This document shows positions 31,701-46,700 of a stretch of DNA of 64,000 nucleotides, one piece after another. The stretch's first letter is position 1, and every line of letters begins with the position of its first letter. Below the pieces are notes generated by a model that ran no database searches, had not been told where the DNA came from, and was given only the letters and a program-made list of their open reading frames with translations. A program made the translations under genes and the position numbers. The DNA lies in the NCBI GenBank assembly GCA_019096065.1, contig JAGUCH010000006.1, forward strand, positions 268,001-332,000. The letters are read 5' to 3'. This DNA comes from Paracyclopina nana. Its lineage: Eukaryota > Arthropoda > Copepoda > Cyclopoida > Cyclopettidae.

Positions 31701-34700
31701 GTATGGGGGTGCGTTAATTCAAAAAGGAACAACTATTAGCAAAGTTCTTTTTTCAGTTAACGCCCCCTTACATCGAAAAGCTCTCACAAAGCCATGATTC
31801 GTTATTCAAGGCCTCGAATATGTATTGAAAGAGCCAAAAAGGCCAGTTAAGTTAGGATGAGATACACTGGGCATGAAGTGGCCAAAAGTTCTCCAAAAAA
31901 GCCAAAATGCAAAGAGTGCACCGAAAATGACTGAATTACATGAGAATATGTGATATTGGGCTTATCCAATGGAAAATTCTGTTCAGGGTCAAAAAAGTTA
32001 GTAATAATATAATGCATTAGTGCTGACTCCGAGTCCATTAAGGCTGATTTATATGCCCAGGCCGATCATCAGACTGATGCATGATTACACTCTGCTACAA
32101 AACTAGAGCACTACATCAAGAGTATCTATTAGCGTGAGAAGAGACTCCCGAAATTGTTTTCTTATTTAGTAAAAATTACAGAAAATTGTGCAAATTCCGC
32201 TAATTATGCCAAATTGAGGCTGATATGTGCAATACAGTGGCTGTAAATGGCCAAACATGGATAAAAGCAGCCAAAATGTAACTTTAAGTAACTTTAAGAT
32301 ATTTTAATAGTTTTTAAAAAGCCCAGTTGATTTGCTTTAAAAATATGGTAGAATCAGCCAAAAACAGATAAAAATGAGCCAAATATCAATTGAAATGAAA
32401 AAGGTTAAATATTATGGAAAATATAATGATATCAGCATTTCAATGTATTTTAGAAGTAAGCAATTTTCTCAGGTTCTGCGCTACTTTGTTGGTTTATGCA
32501 GCAAATCCTCTGCAGTGACTCAGCAAATTGTATTATGCAGAATCGTGAGGATTTTGCCAATTGTCGGCCTTTATTGGCCTCTCATTGTAAGGATGAAGGC
32601 TGAAAAAAGTGGGCAAACTGATATTTTTATGGAGGGAAATTATGATTGTATTTTGCACGTCATTTTGCCCCTTTTCTGTGGACACAGCAACAACAAAAAA
32701 ATTATTTGCACCATTTTCCAAGCGTTTTCATGCACCAGAAAGCACCAAATTATAACGCTTTGCCCCTTTCTCATTTTGCCAGCACATAATAATTTTCGAT
32801 TTTCTCAAGCCACCATGACACAAATTCATGTCAACATTTAATCAAATGCCCTAAAGATTACAATAAATGGTTTTTTAAATTGCATAATTATAAAAAACCC
32901 ACTGTATTTCAGAAAAATACCATGTATTTCACAAAAACTGACAGTATTTCACAGAACCTCCCAGTATTTCAAAAGAACGCTCTGCATTTCACAAAAACTA
33001 CCTGTATTTCACACGAATACTCGCAAAATACCCAGTATTAGCAAAAACTCCATGTTTTTCAAAAAATACTCTGCATTTCGCATAAACACCATGTATTCAG
33101 CAAAAATTCCCTGTAAAAATTATCTGTATTTCACAAAAAAATCTGTATTTCACAAAAATTATCTGTATTTCACAAAAATTATCTGTATTACACAAAAACT
33201 GACAATATTTCACAAAACCTCCCAGTATTTCGAAAGAACACTCTGCATTTCACATAAACAATGTATTTCACAAAAACTACCTGTATTTCACAAGAATACT
33301 CTGTATTTCGCAAAAATACCCAGTATTCAGCAAAAACTCCAAGTATTTCAAAAAATACTCTGCATTTCACAAAAACACCCAGTATTCAGCAAAAATTCCC
33401 TGTATATCACAAAAATTATCTGTATTTCACAAAAATTATCTGTATTACAGAAAAATTATCTGTATTACACAAAAATACCCTGCATTTCACAAAAACACCC
33501 CGAATTTCACAAAACACAATGTATTTCAAAGAAATACTCAACATTTCACAAAAACTCCAGAATTCAGCATTTCCTGTATTTCAAAAAATGCAAAAACTAC
33601 CTGTATTTCAAAAAATACAAAAACCTGTATTTCAAAAAATACAAAACTACCTGTATTTCAAAAAATCCAAAAACTACCTGTATTTCAAAAAATACAAAAA
33701 CTACCTGTATTTCAAAAAATACAAAAACTACCTGTATTTCAAAAAATACAAAAACTACCTGTATTTCAAAAAATACAAAAACTACCTGTATTTCAAAAAA
33801 TACCTGTATTTCAAAAAATACCTGTATTTCAAAAAATACCTGTATTTCAAAAACTACCTGTATTTCAAAAAATACAAAAACTACCTGTTTTTCAAAAAAT
33901 ACAAAAACTACCTGTATTTCGCATAAGCTCCTTGTGTTTCACAAAAACAACCCGTATTCAATTAAAGTACCCTGTATTTAACAAAAACACACTGTATTCA
34001 ATTTAAGTGCCCTGCATTTCACTCAAATCAAATTTAATTTAATGCGAAGATAGCCACTTTTTAAACTGCACAAATGTCAATTTTGAATTTTTGGAAAAAT
34101 AGCAATAACTCTCACCTTGAGCTGCTTGCACTTGCCAATGCATCCATGGGGGTGAATGTTGGCCACATAAATGGGTGTGTCTCCCTCATTGCTTCCAATG
34201 CCTCCACCAATCCGCATGCCAAGGCTTTCCCTCACATTCTTCTTGATTGTGATCGACCTCTGGGTCAGCTGAGGCCCTTCCAGCCTCAGGGCCTTCTTCA
34301 GGAAGGAAGACATGCTGGCACAGCCTCCAAAATCAGCAAAGTCCTGCTGAACGGTCACAACTTGAGGCTGCTTCGCATTTGGAGGCCCTTTCTCATCACT
34401 GAGGTCAAATGACCTCAGCGAGGGCGTGGGAGTCTCCAAGTCCTCCATGGAGTGACTCTTGGTGACCTTGGAGTTGTCATTGGTGACCTTGCGGTCCAAG
34501 GTCTCATATATGGCCAGGTAGTCATCCTCGGTGACCTCGGTGACCTCAGTGGCCTCCATTTTGACCCTCCGGCTCACCTTGGTGACCTCCACTTGAGGCT
34601 GAGGCTGCTGCCTGTGCATGGGGATCTCCATCACTTGGTCATCATCCACTTCGGTGTCCTCGTCATCCGAGTCTGAGCTGGAGTCACCTCCATCATTGGT

Positions 34701-37700
34701 GACCTCTGGTGACTCAGCTGAGCTCTGAATGGCGGGCTCGGAGCGTGACCTCGAATGAGATATGGAGGAGAACGAGGATGATTTCGGATGAGACGATGAT
34801 GAGGAAGATGATTTGGCCTCGATGATCTTGGAGGATCTGGGCTTGAGCTTGCGTCGACCCACCACCAAGCTCAGCTTGTCATTGTTCTGGAAGTGATAGT
34901 TCATTTAGTGACATGTCTAAATCATTCCTTCGCATTAATAGCCATGTTTGGTCATGTTTGGTCATGTTTGGTCATGTTTGGTCATGTCTGGTCATGTCTG
35001 GTCATGTCTGGTCATGTCTGGTCATGTCTGGTCATGTCTGGTCATGTCTGGTCATGTCTGATCATTCTAGTCATTCTGGTCATGTCTGGTCATTCTAGTC
35101 ATTCTAGTCATTCTGGTCATGTCTGGTTGTGTCTGGTCATGTCTGGTCATATCTGGTCATGTCTGGTCATGTCTGGTCATGTCTGGTCATGTCTGATCAT
35201 TCTAGTCATTCTGGTCATGTCTGGTCATGTCTGGTCGTGTCTGGTTGTGTCTGGTCATGTCTGGTCATGTCTGGTCATGTCTTGTCATGTCTGGTCATGT
35301 CCGTCATGTCTGGTCATGTCCGTCATGTCTGGTCATTTTTAGTCATGTCTCATCATCTGATATCATGTTTTTTCATCTCATGTCATCTTTTGTCATGTTG
35401 TGTCGTATTTGGTCATCTCAAGTCATCTTTAGTCATGTTTTGTCATTTTGGGTCATCTTTCGTCATGTCTCAGATCATTCATGGCCATTTTTCACCATGT
35501 CTCATCATTGATGGCCATTTTTGCTCATGTCTTTTCTATTCTTTCTTTAGTACCTTCAAAGTGATTTATGTTCGATAATTTAACTAATTGAGCACTAAGT
35601 CACTTTGACGTTAATTAAAACACAATCGGTCATTGCTGATCATTAGAATACATTCGGTATCATTTGAAATCATTCCTGATCAGCTGAAATCATTCCTGAT
35701 CAGTTGATATCATTCCTGATCATTTTTCACCATTTTTGATCATTTACCGTCATTTGCAAATAAAGTTGTCATTCAGCATAAGTTAAATAAATTCAATTAT
35801 GGTCACTTTGCTTTGTCGTTTGCTGTGTATAATCAATAAGTTGGCTGGTGCCAATTAAAGCTTGAGAGCATGTTTGCCCCCCTTTTTTTGCGTTGGGAAA
35901 ATACCAAAAAAGTTTATCAAGCTAGCAGTATGTGGCCATGTTCACGTAGCCCACATTTTTGGGGGAAAGCAATGCAAAAAATGCGGTTGGTTACTACTAA
36001 CCATTTTGACATTCGTTGTGCCAAAAATATACACCAAAATGAATGCTGCATGAAATTGAAATGAGTTTCAATGACCTTTACTGATCATAGATGATTTGCA
36101 ATGTTCCAAAATGAGATGAAATGTTTTCGGATTAGCAAAAATGTACAAGGGAAATGAACATTAAAAATAGACGGTGAAAGCCAATGTGCCAAAATGATTA
36201 TTAAGAAGCCGAAATCAACTTTAATGTGCCAAAATGACATTTAATGACCAAAAATGACCTGGAACGACTTAGAATGATCAAAAATGATCTTGGATGACTG
36301 GAAATGATCAAAAATGGCGTGGAATGTTCCCAAAGAGCGAATGCATTGATTTTCGGCTCGAAATTGCTTTCACCCTCAAACTGTTGCAGAATTAACAACA
36401 CCTTTGCACCAAGGGCAAACAAGTTTGCAACACACAGGGAAATGCACCTTGTGATGTCATCATCTAAGTTCTGCCAAATAACAACTTCTACCTTAACTTA
36501 CTAAAGAATACATACCATTAAAAAGAGCTAATACACAATTCAAATCATTTTTTCAAAAAAGCTTGAAAAAGCTAAAAAGTACTTAAAAATGCTATTAATA
36601 AAAAAGTACCAAAAAATAGTGTTTTTTTTTAAATCAATTTTTGTATAATCTTTTGTTTAGATAACCCACTAGAAAATCTATTCTAAAAAATAGCTTTAAA
36701 TACATTTTCTGATCGATTTTGAAAAATACTTTAAAAATATTAGTTTTTTAAGCAATACCTGAATCAGGGCTGAAGCTTGGCTCAGTTCGGAGTTGCGCAC
36801 ATCTTGTCCATTGATGAAGAGAATTCGGTCGAATTTTTGCAGTCGGCCATCTTGGCCGATGGCAGAGCCCTCTTGAATGTCCGCGATGTAAATTCCGGGC
36901 TCGGACAGGTTTCCGGTGAGGCGAATTCCCAAATGCTTGCCCGCCTGTCGCTCCACGGTGATTGTCAAAAGGTCCTCATCATTGTGCGGCGGCTGAATTG
37001 GAGGCCGAGGCCGCGAAGAGGTTTGAGGCCGGTCCGCAGCTGCTGAGTTGGGCTGAGGCCGGCCACCGTATTTTTCGATACGCTCACGATACACACCCAG
37101 CCGTAGCACTGACGTCATTTTCCGTAAGGCCGCGCAAACCTATCCGGGAATAACGGAGGATAACGGTTTTTAACGGCCGTATGAAGTAATTTACCATTTT
37201 GGTCATTCTAGCTAAGTTTTAGGGGAATTATCAATATAACGGCTTTTTAGAAGGAAAACTTTCAGCTTCAGCTATTAAATAATAACGGTTTTTAACGGCT
37301 CAAAAATTATATTTCATTAGAGAGTATTGCTGTTAATTTTAGGCCAATTATCAACATTTTGGGTAATGCGATAACGCTTACAGACGAATTTCAAATACAT
37401 TTAACGGCCAAGTAATAACGGTTTTTAACGGCCGTATGAAGTAATTTACCATTTTGGTCATTCTAGCTAAGTTTTGGGGGAATTATCAATATAACGGCTT
37501 TTTAGAAGGAAAACTTTCAGCTTCAGCTATTAAGTAATAACGGTTTTTAACGGCTCAAAAATTATCTTTCATTAGAGAGTATTGCTGTTAATTTTAGGCC
37601 AATTATCAACATTTTGGGTAATGCGATAACGCTTACAGACGAATTTCAAATACATTTAACGGCCAAGTATTAACGGTTTTTAACGGCTCAAAAATTATCT

Positions 37701-40700
37701 TTCAAATTAGAGTATTGCTGTAACATTTTCAAACCGTTAATTCAGAATGAATATTACAAAAGCTTAATTACTCCGAATATGAAACTTCAAAAGAGCCGTT
37801 AAATTCGAAATTAAATTCGTTAGTAACGGATTAAGAATAATTGGCGCAAAGTAAAAAGCTCTCAAAATGAACCTTCTGAAAGAGGACATTTCGCAAGTTT
37901 ACTTTTCATGATGTAAGGAAGGCTTTAAAATGGAATTAGTCTCGTTTTCACAGCACTTTTGGCCTCGTGATCTTTTAGAGTGCAAAACCTCTGCTGGGAT
38001 TTGAGGCCTTTTATAGCCCATTAAAAAGGAAAAAGCTTCGCATACACAGATTTTATGTGCGCGCCATAAATAGGAAAATTCACATAAAGGCTATGATATC
38101 TTCCACGAAAAAGACTATTCAAAGCAAAAATTCCGTTAACGTATGTAAGCCTATTGGGCCAACTAATGGTTTCTACGCGAGTCGAGTTATTTAGGGCACT
38201 TTTTCATCCCGTAGAGCAAAATTGTTTGATGTTCGCATTCTGCTCTGGCTTTCCCACAAAAACGAGACAAGAATCACAATTAAGTGGAGCAAAAAAAAGC
38301 TCAGTAATAAAAAATTGCCCACTGTGGGGTAAAGAGGATACGTTAACGGTTCCTAATCGCAAAAATAGCATTAGGCCATGTTTTTTTCAATTTTTTTCTA
38401 ATTTAACGGTTTTTTGCAAGTCATAACGGAAAGTTAACGGTTTTTGTTATTTAACGGAGATCCTCACTCGAAAATTCAGGAAGTACAGTTATTGCCCTAA
38501 TTATTACAACTTTTTAAAGTTTAAAGGTCTTGTTAACGGTTTTTTGGCAGAATAACGGAAATCATCACTAAAAATTACAGGTAAATGCTACCCAGCTCAG
38601 TTTTGCTACTTTAAATTGTAAGACATCATTAACGGATTTGCTAATGTTGTTAACGGATTTTTCACCTGCAAGTGATTGGCACATGTCATATCAGCTCCAT
38701 TGATTTCAATGATCTGGTCTCCAGGACGAAGTCGTCCATCTTGAGCAATGAGACCATCAGGGAAGACTTCTTGCACCACAACGCACCTCTGAAAAGCAAA
38801 GAAGCGCCACTCGATTATTCACTCGCGTCAAAAATTGCAAAAATGGATAAAACAGCCTCAAAATCGACTTTTTTCGCAGGATTTTATGAAACAAAAGTAT
38901 TTTTTTAAATATTTTGATAATGGGAAAATACTAAAGATCATAATTTTCAGAGGGGAAATTAGGCTGTGCAGTTTCGCGATAAAAATCGCAAAATCTTGTT
39001 TTCCATTTATATGCGGGGAAAAAAATCTGATCCCAGCAATTGGAAAAGTTCCCATGCCGAAAAATTCATATGCAAACTTTTCCCCCCTCCTTTTACAACT
39101 AGGAAGTAATTTGAAAGGGGATATGGCAGTCGTATTACAACTGGCTTTCTAAAGTTTCCATTATTTCACAAGATTTGCCTGATCCTGCAATAAATAATAA
39201 CGTTTTTGGGACTATTCAACGTTTTAAAGTCCCAATTGGGATGCATTAAATCCTGGGTAGAGCTACTCTTTATAACGGAATTTAACGGAAAAACTAAAAT
39301 GGAAATGGTATCTCAAGTCCCATGGGAGCCTAGAAATTCTGAGTAGAACTACTACTCTTAATTAACGGAATTTAACGGAAAAGTGAAATGGTAACCCAAG
39401 TCCCAAGGGATGTGTTAAATCCTTAGTTGAACTTCTCTTTAACGGAATTTAACGGGAAAGTGAAATGGTAACCCAAGTCCCAAAAGAGGCTTCAAATTCC
39501 GATTATAATTACTCTTTAACGGAATTTAACGGAAAAACTGAAAAAAGTCCCTCGGGATGCATGAAAACTGAGGGTAAAACTACTCCATAACGGAATTTAA
39601 CGGTAACTGAAGTGGCATCTTGAGTCCCAAGAGATAAATGATGGTATTTTAAGTCCTAAGGGAGACATGAAACTCTGGTTAGAGCAACTCTTTTAACGGA
39701 AAAGCAATTTGGAAAATTTTGCAGTAAACCAACAATGTAATGCATTAACTGGTTAAACTGGTTAGAAAGCTTGACAAAAATCGTGTAATTATATTTTGTA
39801 TACTTTTAAGTCTTAAATAACGGTTGGGTGGAAGATAAAGCCAAGCTAATCTGAAGAGATTTGCCACCTTGATATATGCTTAGCTCACTTTTCACAAAGT
39901 TTGACTCAAACTTCCACTGCTACACCATTAGCATAACAAAGGAATTTTCTCATTCACACTCCAAATCTAGGCTGAAAGCCAACTGATTTACATTAAAACT
40001 ACATTTAGTGCTGACACCACTGCCATCATCGAAATTATGCATTTAAAGCCTTCGCCCAGATTTCTAAAAGACATATGCTAATGTAAGAATTAGAATATGC
40101 TTTTTGTGCTAATCAAGAAATTGTAATAAGTGTGAACTTACATTGTGTAAGCATGGCACTTCATTTCATATGCTATAGCTTACACCTCATAAGTGTGAAC
40201 TTACATTTCATTTGTGTGAAACTTACATTTCGTAAGAGTGTACTTCGCAAGCGTGAATTTATTTAACATAAGGGAACATAAATGTGAAACAACATTTCGT
40301 AGAAGTGAACTTACATTGTGAAAGTATGACATTTCATTTCATATGTGTTAACTTGTAAGTGTGAACTTGCACCTCGCTATTGTGAACTTGCACCTCGCTA
40401 TTGTGAACTTGAACCTCACTATTGTGAACTTGCACCTCGCTATTGTGAACTTGCACCTCGCTATTGTGAACATACTCCTGTTAATTGTGAATTTACTCCT
40501 TTGTGAACTTACTCCTATAAATTGTGAACTTACACCTTGCTATTACGAACTTACACCTCCTAAGTGTGAAGTTACTCCTATTTATTGTGCACTTACTCCT
40601 CGCAATTGTAAACTGACTCCTTGTAAGTGTAAACTGACACCTCGTAAGTGTGAACTTAATCCTCGCAATTGTGAACACTTCAAATGTGTGAACTTACACT

Positions 40701-43700
40701 TTAAATGTGCGAACTTACACTTTAAATGTGTGAACTTACACTTTAAATGTGTGAACTTACACTTTAAATGTGTGAACTTACACTTTAAATGTGTGAACTT
40801 ACACTTTAAATGTGTGAACTTACACTTTAAATGTGTGAACTTACACTTTAAATGTGTGAACTTACACTTCAAATGTGTGAACTTACACTTCAAATGTGTG
40901 AACTTACACTTCAAATGTGTGAATTTACACTTCAAAAGTGTGACATTACAATCTAAATCTGTGCAATTGCCGTACACTGTTCGTTTTCAACACCTAATTG
41001 TGAAATTACAAGCTAACTCATAATTGTGAGCCAATACATTTGAATGTAATGTATTTTAAGCATTTTGCTCAAAATTAAAAAGCAAAAGCTCTAGTTTTTT
41101 AGCTTATTGCTGCTAATTGTGATTTGACTGCTGCCTTCAACTGCAGCTTAATTTTCTCGTGAAATAAGTAGCCTGACTTATGCAAAGCTTTTTCCAGCAG
41201 GAACGTTAATAAATCTTGGGGAAAAGTACTTTATGGTAATAAGTATCGCATGTCTGAGATCGTTCTGCATTGAAGAGGTGAAAAGTAGATTATTAGATTT
41301 TGGCTAACAAAGGTTCTTTTGAGGGGAGAAGAGCCATAAATCTATTGCTTTCATCATATTCTGTATTCTTCAGCTGTTGCAAATCTTGCTGGCTCAGACG
41401 ATCTCTTTCATTAGCAGCTCTTGCTTGTAAGCACACTGGGCCAACGTACATTACAAACACCCTAGTAAATACCTATGAAATACTCATTTACTATTTGATT
41501 TGAAGCACCAAGCGTTCAATGATTTCAGCTCTTAAGGTTATTTCACTAATAATGACATTATGACAATAATGATGTCTTCATTATTGCTCTGCTCAGTATC
41601 ACTTCTAATCTCAATATTGCACATACATGACCTTATTTCATGATTTATCATGAAACCTTATTTTACAAGTAATGCCATTATTTCAAAACTAATGCAACAT
41701 TGGTCATGCTCAAATAATGCCATTTTTGCTTATATAATGACATTATTGGTCAAATAATGACATTATAGGTCAAATAATGACATTGTACGTCAAATAATGA
41801 CATTTTAGGTCAAATAATGACATCAAATTATTTCATGACTAATCAAATTAATTCATAAGTTATCATACGTACATTATTTCATAATAAATCATACAATGTA
41901 AAAACTTTTCACATTATTTCATAACTTATCACATTATTTCATAACTAATCACATTATTTCATAACTAATCACATTATTTCATAACTTATCACATTATTTC
42001 ATAACTAGTCACATTATTTCATAAATAATTACATAATTTCATAAATAATTACATAATTTCATAAATAATTACATTATTTCAAAAATAATGACATTATTTC
42101 AAAAATAATGACATTGTTTCATAAATAATGACATTATTTCATAAATAATGACATTATTCCATAAATAATGACATTATTTCATAAATAATGACATTATTTC
42201 ATAAATAATGACATTATTTCATAAATAATGACATTATTTCATAAATAATGACATTATTTCATAAATAATGACATTATTTCATAAATAATGACATTATTTC
42301 ATAAATAATCACATCATTTAAATGAAATTATGCAATTTAAAAAAAGCAGTCCCAAGAGACTACTTCAAAAATTCTTATTTTCAAAATAATCATGTTTTTG
42401 AAGGACAAGCCTCATTTCGTGCCAATCTCATTTCACATTCAGGAGCTTGTGTGACCTGTTGGCACACACTGGTCATTACATGGCTGGAAGTGTCATCAAA
42501 CTGCCATCAAATCGGCCCCTGTGTGTCCACTCACACACACAAAAAGTAGGCGAAGAAGAAGAAGATGATCACATTTTTTGGCTTTCTAATTCTCCTCGAG
42601 CCAAGTTCTGGTGTAGTAATGCCATAGAAGAAGAAGAACCAATACAATATATGAAAGAGACTTCTCTATACAGAAAAAGTCTCATGGGAAACATCAAAGG
42701 GAATAATGCCATCCGGGTATAAAAAGGATGTCCTTTTTACTCCACAGCTTTATTGCAACAGTTACGCACAAAGTGTGATGAATAGAGCTCGGAAAAACTC
42801 AAAAAGATGAAATGAAAGTCCCACAATATTTCACTCAAGTCCACAGTGTTTCATGCAAGTTCTCAATATTTCACTCAAATCCACAAAATGCCACTCAATT
42901 CCACAAATTTTCACTCAAGTCTGCACTATTACACGCAAGTCCACAATATTTCACACAAATCCAGAATGTTTAACACAATTCATAAAAAGTCACTCAAGTT
43001 CGCAATATCTCACATTGCTCAATTTGAGGATATATTATTTGGCCCAATTCCACAGTACTCCATGCAACTGATCTTTATTATGCTCAGTTTCACAGTTTGT
43101 CATACAAGTTCTTGTCATTTCAAAATAGTTCCGCATTTTAAATTAATTTTGCACAGCCCACACAATATTTCACTCATGTTCACAACAGTTCACTTAAGTC
43201 CACACTATTTCACAAAATTCCTCAATATTTAACACTAGTTCACAATATTTCACAGCATTTTACGCTAGTTCACAACATACACATTAGTTCACAGCATTTC
43301 AAACTAGTTAACAGCATTTCACACATTTCACCTAAGTCCACAACTTAATTAACTACACACAAGTTGAATTTATTTAACACACGTTGAATTCATTTCACAC
43401 AATGCAAATTCATATCGCAAAAATTAAATTCATTTCACACAAGTTAAATTAACTACACACAAGTTGAATTCTTATGGCACACGTTAAATTCATTTCACAA
43501 AACCCACATAATACGATACTAATCAAAAACCATTTCACAAGAAGTGAAATAACGTCAAAAATAAGGAATGATTTAAAATCTCGACTAATTTTTTGGTGCT
43601 TATAGGGGCGAATGGCCTATTTTTGTCCCAACTCAGATAAAAGCTTCATCCTGGGCTCTCCCTTGGGACTTGTGAAAAGCCGCATCAGATTCGCCACTGT

Positions 43701-46700
43701 GGTACACTATTATTACCTTATACCACAATTTCACATTATTTATGGCACCGCAAAAAAAAAGACAAAATTCACTCACCAAAGGCGTGTCGGCCCCGCCCAC
43801 AATAGTGATACCCAATGATGGACTCGTCCTTGGTATTTCCACGTGTGACACTTCACCCTCCAGAACAGGTAAACGAGTTATACCTAAAATTACCAAAATT
43901 ATAGCTCATCTTACAATAAAGTCTTTTTGGGTATCAATGACACTTTAGACACTTTTCAACGATTTCTGGCTACTTTTGCTAATGAAATGACCAAAATGGC
44001 AGGTAATTGGGTATTATTGTAATTAATATTTACTTATAAGGTATGTTCATATATAATTCGAGGTATACAAAAATGTACCGTTATCATCAAGATTTGCCTC
44101 AGAATGCAATGTTATTATTTTTTTAGGTACACAAGAAGCTGGATTATCCAATTTCCTCAGACTTCCTTATAACACAACTGCCAAAAAATGATGCATATGG
44201 TAAACAAAAGAATACCACATGCGTGTACCATTAATAACAAAACAGGATATATTAACTAGGATGGTACACTCAAAATGTGCCAGTCATGTTTCTAAAAACC
44301 AGACTTCTTTTAATAGTTCCAAGTTACATGCCCTTTCAACCTCAATTATACCAGTAAGGGCAAACCACATTTGATATCATACAGCATAGATAAAAACCAA
44401 GGTTATACATGAATGGCATTATACTAAATGTAAAAATACATATAATGTGTAAAACTTTCAATATAAGTATACCACTCTGAAAAATTTGGTTCCACAACAA
44501 AATGGTAAAAGGACACAAAATGGAACAGTTCCATAAAATGTTACAATATGACTAAGCAGTAAAATACCACTAATTGGTACAGTTCCAAAAAATGATACAA
44601 TACCACAAAATGGTACAATACCACAAAATAGTACTATGCCACAAAATAGTACCAAACTGCAAAGTGGTGTACTACCTAAAAGTGGTAAATTAGTACAAAA
44701 TGGTACAATACCACAAAATGGTACAATACCACAAAATGGTACAATACCACAAAATGGTACGATACCACAAAATGGTACAATACCACAAAATGGTACAATA
44801 CCACAAAATGGTACAATACCACAAAATGGTACAATACCACAAAATGGTACAATGCCACAAAATGGTACAATACCACAATAAAGTAGCATACCCAAAAAAT
44901 GGTACAATGCAATAATTAAGTAGAAGAATACCACAAAAATGGTACAATATCACAGCTTTTGCATGATTCGCAGTTTAAAAAATAGGAAAAATGGGTATAC
45001 TTCTGGTACTCCGGTTTAAACGGGGCATAGTATTTTATGCACTCACCGTCGGATATGATGTTAATCTCGATAGGATGTTCATAGAGATCGCTCTGGTCAT
45101 ATTTGGACCAGTAGGGCTCCTCACAAAGGTACAACTGTGTCATTTCCTCGTCCTTCATGAGGAGCTGAATTTTATACCGCAGCAAGTATACCACTGCAAT
45201 GCTGCTGCTGCTCACACCACTTCTTCTTGGGTAAAATGGGCCTTTCTTCTCTTCAACCAGACACACTTTAGTTCAAGAACTACGATTCAAAACCCTTTGT
45301 TCACATTACAAATGTACCATGGCTCTAATTAATGCAAGCATAAAGAGGCAGCTTTTGTGAAGTTGCGATAACTAGTGATCAAAATTCAAAGTTTGCAAGA
45401 TATTAACAACACTTATGAGACATTTATGAGACACCTATGAGCCGTCTGTGAGACATCTATGAGGTGTTTTTTAGGTATATCTGTTGAAATCCGTGTCCGC
45501 AAAAATCCGTACCGCTATATTCCGTTCCGTTAAATTCCGTTCCATTATATTCCGTTCCGTTATATTCCCTTCCGTAAAAATCCGTATACATCTCAGTTAA
45601 AAACGGGACCATATAAAATGCCCAAACTCGCCCAAACTCACCCAAACTCGCCCAAACTTTTTAATCTTAAGCCCGGTTCCAACATGGAAAATCAGCATAG
45701 TCAGGAGACGTAACTTGACTTTTTAGCATAGTCAGGTCACTGCTAGCTCGCGCACTCAGCTCAACCTGACTTAACTGGTTTACCGCACTATACTATGTTG
45801 ATATCCCGTGTTGGAACCGGGCTTTAAAAATTTAAATGCAGGTAGATCCAGTGGCATTAGCAGAGCAAAAATATACCATTTTTAATGTCCAAATCCAATG
45901 GGAAGTACCTTGAAAAGTCATTTAAAGAATGATAGAATACTTTATAATAGTCTGTCCACCCAAACTCGCCCAAACCTTTAGATTTTCAAAATTCTAATGC
46001 AAAAAGCTCCCTTATGATGAGGAGAGCCCAAATAAAAAGTTTCAGCTTCCAAATCTTATTGGAAGTGTGTTAATTATTAACTTAAACATTGAAATTGCTG
46101 CTATAAAAGGAGTTTGGGCACAAACTCGCCCAAACCTGCACAAACCAGCCCAAACTTGAAAGAAAAGAGTTTTTCAAGGTTTAGAACCTATTTGTAGACC
46201 ATTTGCCATTTTACTATTCATGAAATGATATTTTTAGCTTAAAAACTTAAAAAACACAAACTCGCCCAAACTTGAAAGAAAAGGTTTGATGATAGCCTAT
46301 GCGCAATCACTGTAGCAACTTTTAAAATTGAACTCACCAAACCTTCTAAAGAAAAAGATTACCCGGATTTTTACGGAACGGAATATAACGGAATGGAATA
46401 TAACGGAACGGAATATAACGGAACGGAATATAACGAAACGGAATATAACGGCACGGTTTTTTGCGGATACGGTTTTGAACAGTACATTCGTTTTTTAGAC
46501 ATCTTTGAACTGTATATGAGACGTCTATGAGATATCTTTGGGACATTAATGAGTCATTTATGAGTCATCTATGAGACATCTATGAGATAGACTTGAGACA
46601 TGTATGAAATGTATATGAGACACTTATAATACACCTATAAAATATTTATGAGACAAATACATGACGCATATTTGAGATATGTATGAAATATCTACAATAT

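Noticed and set aside
33052..33981. 309-codon Tyr/Phe/Ile/Ser-rich frame
   Set aside because: Translation of the ctgtatttcacaaaaa array. The overlapping frame at 33261-33926 is equally open, which argues against coding.
37161..39640. Telomere-like tract based on TTAACGG
   Set aside because: The 7-mer is interspersed with unique sequence and never forms a head-to-tail telomeric array.
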